Shown: positions 14,915 to 17,271 of the stretch, in pieces | Numbering within the stretch: the first letter of the stretch is position 1 | Layout of the letters: each line of letters begins with the position of its first letter | NCBI GenBank assembly: GCA_030040215.1 | Contig: JASHUD010000006.1 | Span: 1 to 17,271, forward strand | Source: Methylovirgula sp. | GTDB lineage: Bacteria > Pseudomonadota > Alphaproteobacteria > Rhizobiales > Beijerinckiaceae | Direction of reading: 5' to 3' | DNA: 17,271 bases | Program-made: the position numbers and the translations under genes | Notes under the pieces: generated by a model | Database searches by the model: none | The model's input: only the letters and a program-made list of their open reading frames with translations | What the model was told of the DNA's origin: nothing

Positions 14915-15192
14915 TCAGGAATGTTAGGCCGGCTTCGCCTCGGCCTGCAAGAACTTCTTCTCTACCGCGGCCTGAGAAAACGACACGATTCCACGGATCG
15001 AAAATCGAAGAAAAATTTGTCTTGCCTGCGGCAGTTGTGCCACGCAAAACGACGCGACCTTCGTCGAAAATGCCGATGAAGCGAGCGGACCCGCAAGGCC
15101 GGAAAAGCGACAATTGGATGTACAAACGATAAAGCTGCGGCGCAGTACGCCGCAGCTTCTCTTGGCGCTGGCCGGCCGATTCCTTCGTCGAG
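14915..15192. other. Intergenic region, no gene seen
   Basis: 278 bases between the GNAT start and the end of the small membrane protein gene. It contains the hairpin at 15132-15158 and a possible GNAT promoter at 14921-14950 (TTGCAG, 18 bases, TAACAT). A stretch rich in short A and T runs lies around 14985-15030. Minus-strand frames through it look like read-through of non-coding DNA. Confidence 0.5.
15132..15158 (-). terminator. Strong hairpin, likely terminator of the permease operon
   Basis: AAGCTGCGGCG, loop of five, CGCCGCAGCTT: a perfect 11-bp stem located 35 bases past the stop of the small membrane protein gene. On the minus strand the stem is followed by TATCGTTTG, so the U-tract is weak. 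Termination or 3'-end protection is inferred. Confidence 0.65.
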
Positions 15193-15342
15193 CTAGAGCC
15201 CGACGAAGGAGTTGATGGCGACGAGGATAGCCAGCAAAACCAAACCCGTGATGAGGCTGCCGAGGATGAGCTTTTTCTCGATCGGCAGCAACGGCTCGAC
15301 TTCCGGGTTTGCGATTTCTTTGCGGAGATCCGTTTGCGACAT
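15193..15342 (-). CDS. 49-residue single-span membrane protein, partner of the YeiH-type permease
   Basis: The small protein has a polar N-terminus (MSQTDLRKEIANPEVEPLLP) and one hydrophobic helix (residues about 25-45, LILGSLITGLVLLAILVAI) ending in NSFVGL. The ATG at 15340-15342 is preceded by an excellent AAGGAG with six bases spacing, which together with the terminator hairpin just downstream argues that it is translated. Its start is only 11 bases beyond the stop of the permease gene, so the two form an operon. The arrangement resembles small auxiliary subunits of transporters that stabilise or regulate the large subunit; this role is inference. A longer in-frame reading to 15480 is a shadow of the permease gene. 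Confidence 0.75.
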   Translation of the reverse strand: MSQTDLRKEIANPEVEPLLPIEKKLILGSLITGLVLLAILVAINSFVGL

Positions 15343-15353
15343 TTTCGTCTCCT

Positions 15354-16826
15354 TCAGCCGGCGAGCGGCGGTTTGACGCCATGGAAGAAGAGCCAGGAAA
15401 TAATGAGCCCGGCCCAAATGATGAATCCGAACAAGCTCACGAAGTAGACGGCGGCGAGCTTGCCGATGCCGTCCGCCCAAAGTCTGCGGAAATTCGACAG
15501 GATTCCGATCGAGAAGAAGGTGAGGATGAAGAAGATGACGCGGAAATTATTGGCCTCGCCGACGGCCACCTTGAGCTGCGGCGCCTGCCCCTTGCCGATG
15601 GTTAGGGCGAGGATCAAGCCGACGACGAAGGTCACGACGAACCCGATGATGAATTTTGGAAAACGTTCGTAGATCTCGGCGAATTTGGCTCTGCCGCCCG
15701 GCTCCGTCACATTGATGTAGGTCGTCCAAATGTGAGCGAGGACGAAGGCCCAGATGCCGATAAAGATGTCGATGAAGACCTTGATTGTCGTCGTCGTGGC
15801 GAGGATCCAGCCTGGCGCATAATGGATGCCTTCGGTGGCGTTTTTGGCGTAGATGAGCGCTTCGCTGATGTTGCCGGCGGCGACCGCGGCGCCGTCGGTC
15901 TTCACCGCCAACCCTACCCAGGCTGCGGCGACGAGCGGTTCGTGGGCGAGGAAGGTTTGGGCCAGGAACGGCAGTACCAAGACTTCGATCACCGCGAAGA
16001 TCACGACGAGCGAAGAGACGAACACGGCGACTTGCGGGCGAGCGCGAATTGCGCCGCCGGTGGCAATCGAGGCGGCGACGCCGCAGATCGAAATACCCGA
16101 GGCGAGCGGCGCCGCCCATTCGCGGTTGAAGCCGAACCATTTGCGGGCGACGAAATAAACAATCGACCAGTAGATGAGATAGGCTTCGACGATCGCCGCG
16201 ATGCCGCGCAGGAAGACCGACGAAGCGAGATTGAGCTTGCTTGCCGCAGTCACCGCGATGAACCCGCCGAGGATGACGATCGCGATCTTGACGTAAAGCT
16301 CCGGGCGGATCGCTTCGCTGAGCCAGGCGGCGAGGCGCGGCAAGAAATTGGCGATGATCAATCCGAGGATGAGGGCGACGATATAGCCGCCCTCGTTGGT
16401 GAGGCGCAGCGACCACGAGATGCCGTATTTGTCGAAATCGGCCGGGGTGATGGCCGCCAAATGTGCGTAGCTGCCGATGATCCAGGCGCCATAGGCGAGC
16501 CAGAAGGTAACGGTAAACGTCGCCGCGAAGCGCCGCACGTTCGCTTTCAAAGCCGCCGCGGCGCCGCTCAGCACCACCAGCAAGGCGGCGAACGTAGCGA
16601 TGAGCGCGACTAGCCCGTTGAGGCTTGAGGATTTGGCAAAAGGCGCGAGCGAATGGGCCGGATCCGTCCAAACTTTGGTGGTTGCCGCCCAGCCCAAGAG
16701 ATCGGCGCCGACCAAAGAAGCAAGCGCCAATACGAAAATGAAAAGCCCGATCGCCACCGACAGCCAATCCTCGCTCAGCGTCAATGTCGTCGCGGTCCGA
16801 AGACGCGATGCGGTTGTGTCAGTCAT
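15354..16826 (-). CDS. YeiH-family putative sulfate exporter (large variant)
   Basis: A 490-residue inner-membrane protein with roughly 11-13 hydrophobic segments, matching the YeiH / conserved hypothetical 698 family (PF03601). The family hallmark is ASGISICGVAASIATGGAI, the SICG(V/A)xA motif in the middle of the protein; other conserved parts are ALILGLIIANFLP, a segment rich in small residues around VGLAVKTDGAAVAAG, and FPKFIIGFV near the end. Small YeiH proteins have about 340-350 residues; this form has an extra N-terminal block with three hydrophobic segments. The family is named putative sulfate exporter, with direct evidence limited. The start is ATG 16826 with AGGGGG upstream; an in-frame extension to 16877 lacks support. 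Followed after 11 bases by the 49-residue membrane protein. Confidence 0.88.
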   Translation of the reverse strand: MTDTTASRLRTATTLTLSEDWLSVAIGLFIFVLALASLVGADLLGWAATTKVWTDPAHSLAPFAKSSSLNGLVALIATFAALLVVLSGAAAALKANVRRFAATFTVTFWLAYGAWIIGSYAHLAAITPADFDKYGISWSLRLTNEGGYIVALILGLIIANFLPRLAAWLSEAIRPELYVKIAIVILGGFIAVTAASKLNLASSVFLRGIAAIVEAYLIYWSIVYFVARKWFGFNREWAAPLASGISICGVAASIATGGAIRARPQVAVFVSSLVVIFAVIEVLVLPFLAQTFLAHEPLVAAAWVGLAVKTDGAAVAAGNISEALIYAKNATEGIHYAPGWILATTTTIKVFIDIFIGIWAFVLAHIWTTYINVTEPGGRAKFAEIYERFPKFIIGFVVTFVVGLILALTIGKGQAPQLKVAVGEANNFRVIFFILTFFSIGILSNFRRLWADGIGKLAAVYFVSLFGFIIWAGLIISWLFFHGVKPPLAG

Positions 16827-17271
16827 GGCATCCCCCTGGAGAACTGCGGCCGAAGCCCGCAAATCAAACCCACCCAAGACAAGTATATTATCTTCATAGA
16901 GTTACTAGTAAAGGTAGATTTTCACGTTTAATTTCAATGCATTTACGAGATGGCTATCCTTCGCCCGGGTGTCGGAGAAGAAAATTTCGTCGCGCTTTGC
17001 GGTCCGCCTTAGGCGGTTGCCGCGCGTCTCGCGGCGGCCATAAGCACGATCGCCGCATGTGTTCGAGGTGAAATGCGGATCGGCGCTCGCCGCTATCGGA
17101 TCGCAACATTGATGAATGCGCGGAACTCGTCGAGCGCGCCGAACGCGAGGCCTGGCGGTCGCCGACAGCAACGCTGGCCGGGATGCGCGGCGAGGCGCGG
17201 GTACCGCGCCGGCCCGCGCGAAACGGCTGGCAGACACCTGAAGCCGAAGCGGTCGTTTCTCGGAAGCGGCC
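16827..17271. other. Intergenic region upstream of the permease operon, no gene seen
   Basis: The part nearest the permease (about 16880-16945) is markedly AT-rich against the GC-rich surroundings and carries the promoter candidate. The rest is GC-rich. A plus-strand frame is open from 17072 to the window end but has no usable start, and a minus-strand Arg-rich frame (16905-17237) shows no protein features. A gene may begin beyond the window. Confidence 0.5.
16882..16912 (-). promoter_or_regulatory. Candidate promoter/operator of the permease operon
   Basis: On the minus strand, TTTACT (16907-16912) and TATACT (16882-16887; spacing 19) or TAATAT (16885-16890; spacing 16) form possible -35/-10 elements about 55 bases before the ATG. 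The -35 area overlaps a perfect 10-base palindrome, TTACTAGTAA (16902-16911), a possible regulator site. Confidence 0.4.

Noticed and set aside
17072..17271. Plus-strand open frame to the window end, with a charged stretch around ELVERAEREAW
   Set aside because: No ATG, GTG or TTG start with a ribosome site near its beginning; open frames of about 66 codons arise by chance at this GC content. Sequence to the right would decide.

Overview
The window is GC-rich, densely packed chromosomal DNA from an alphaproteobacterium. The aroQ-hisC-tyrC operon divergent from metX-metW, the DUF2125 protein and the ChaC homologue together point to the order Hyphomicrobiales (Rhizobiales), perhaps a Beijerinckiaceae/Methylocystaceae-type lineage. 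The family-level placement is inference. No rRNA, tRNA, CRISPR array or intact mobile element was seen.

Layout. Bases 1-417 hold the decayed remains, on the minus strand, of a TacA/TacT-type toxin-antitoxin pair (DUF1778 antitoxin plus GNAT toxin), each with an in-frame amber codon. A minus-strand beta-hydroxyacid-dehydrogenase-family gene follows (427-1302). Divergent from it is a plus-strand run (1477-6592): a fold-type-I PLP enzyme, a group II PLP decarboxylase, an ATP-grasp protein of the sugar-transfer-associated type, and a PlsC-like membrane acyltransferase. No named pathway that I know contains this set. CtrA-like boxes lie before the first and third genes. Next come a small secreted Pro/Gly-rich protein, a ChaC-type gamma-glutamylcyclotransferase (minus) and a DUF2125 membrane-anchored protein (plus).

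From 8791 to 13779 lies amino-acid biosynthesis. On the minus strand aroQ-hisC-tyrC takes chorismate to prephenate, 4-hydroxyphenylpyruvate and tyrosine. The divergent metX-metW pair serves homoserine acetylation in methionine synthesis. The rest is on the minus strand: inorganic pyrophosphatase (ppa), a GNAT acetyltransferase, and a two-gene unit of a large YeiH-family (putative sulfate exporter) permease with a 49-residue single-span membrane protein behind it, ending in a strong hairpin. The last 445 bases hold the AT-rich promoter region of that unit and no gene I can support.

Most candidates for new biology are in 1303-6592 (the two-PLP-enzyme/ATP-grasp/acyltransferase cluster with CtrA-like sites) and 15193-16826 (permease with micro-protein). 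The relic toxin-antitoxin locus is easily missed because its frames are broken by stop codons.
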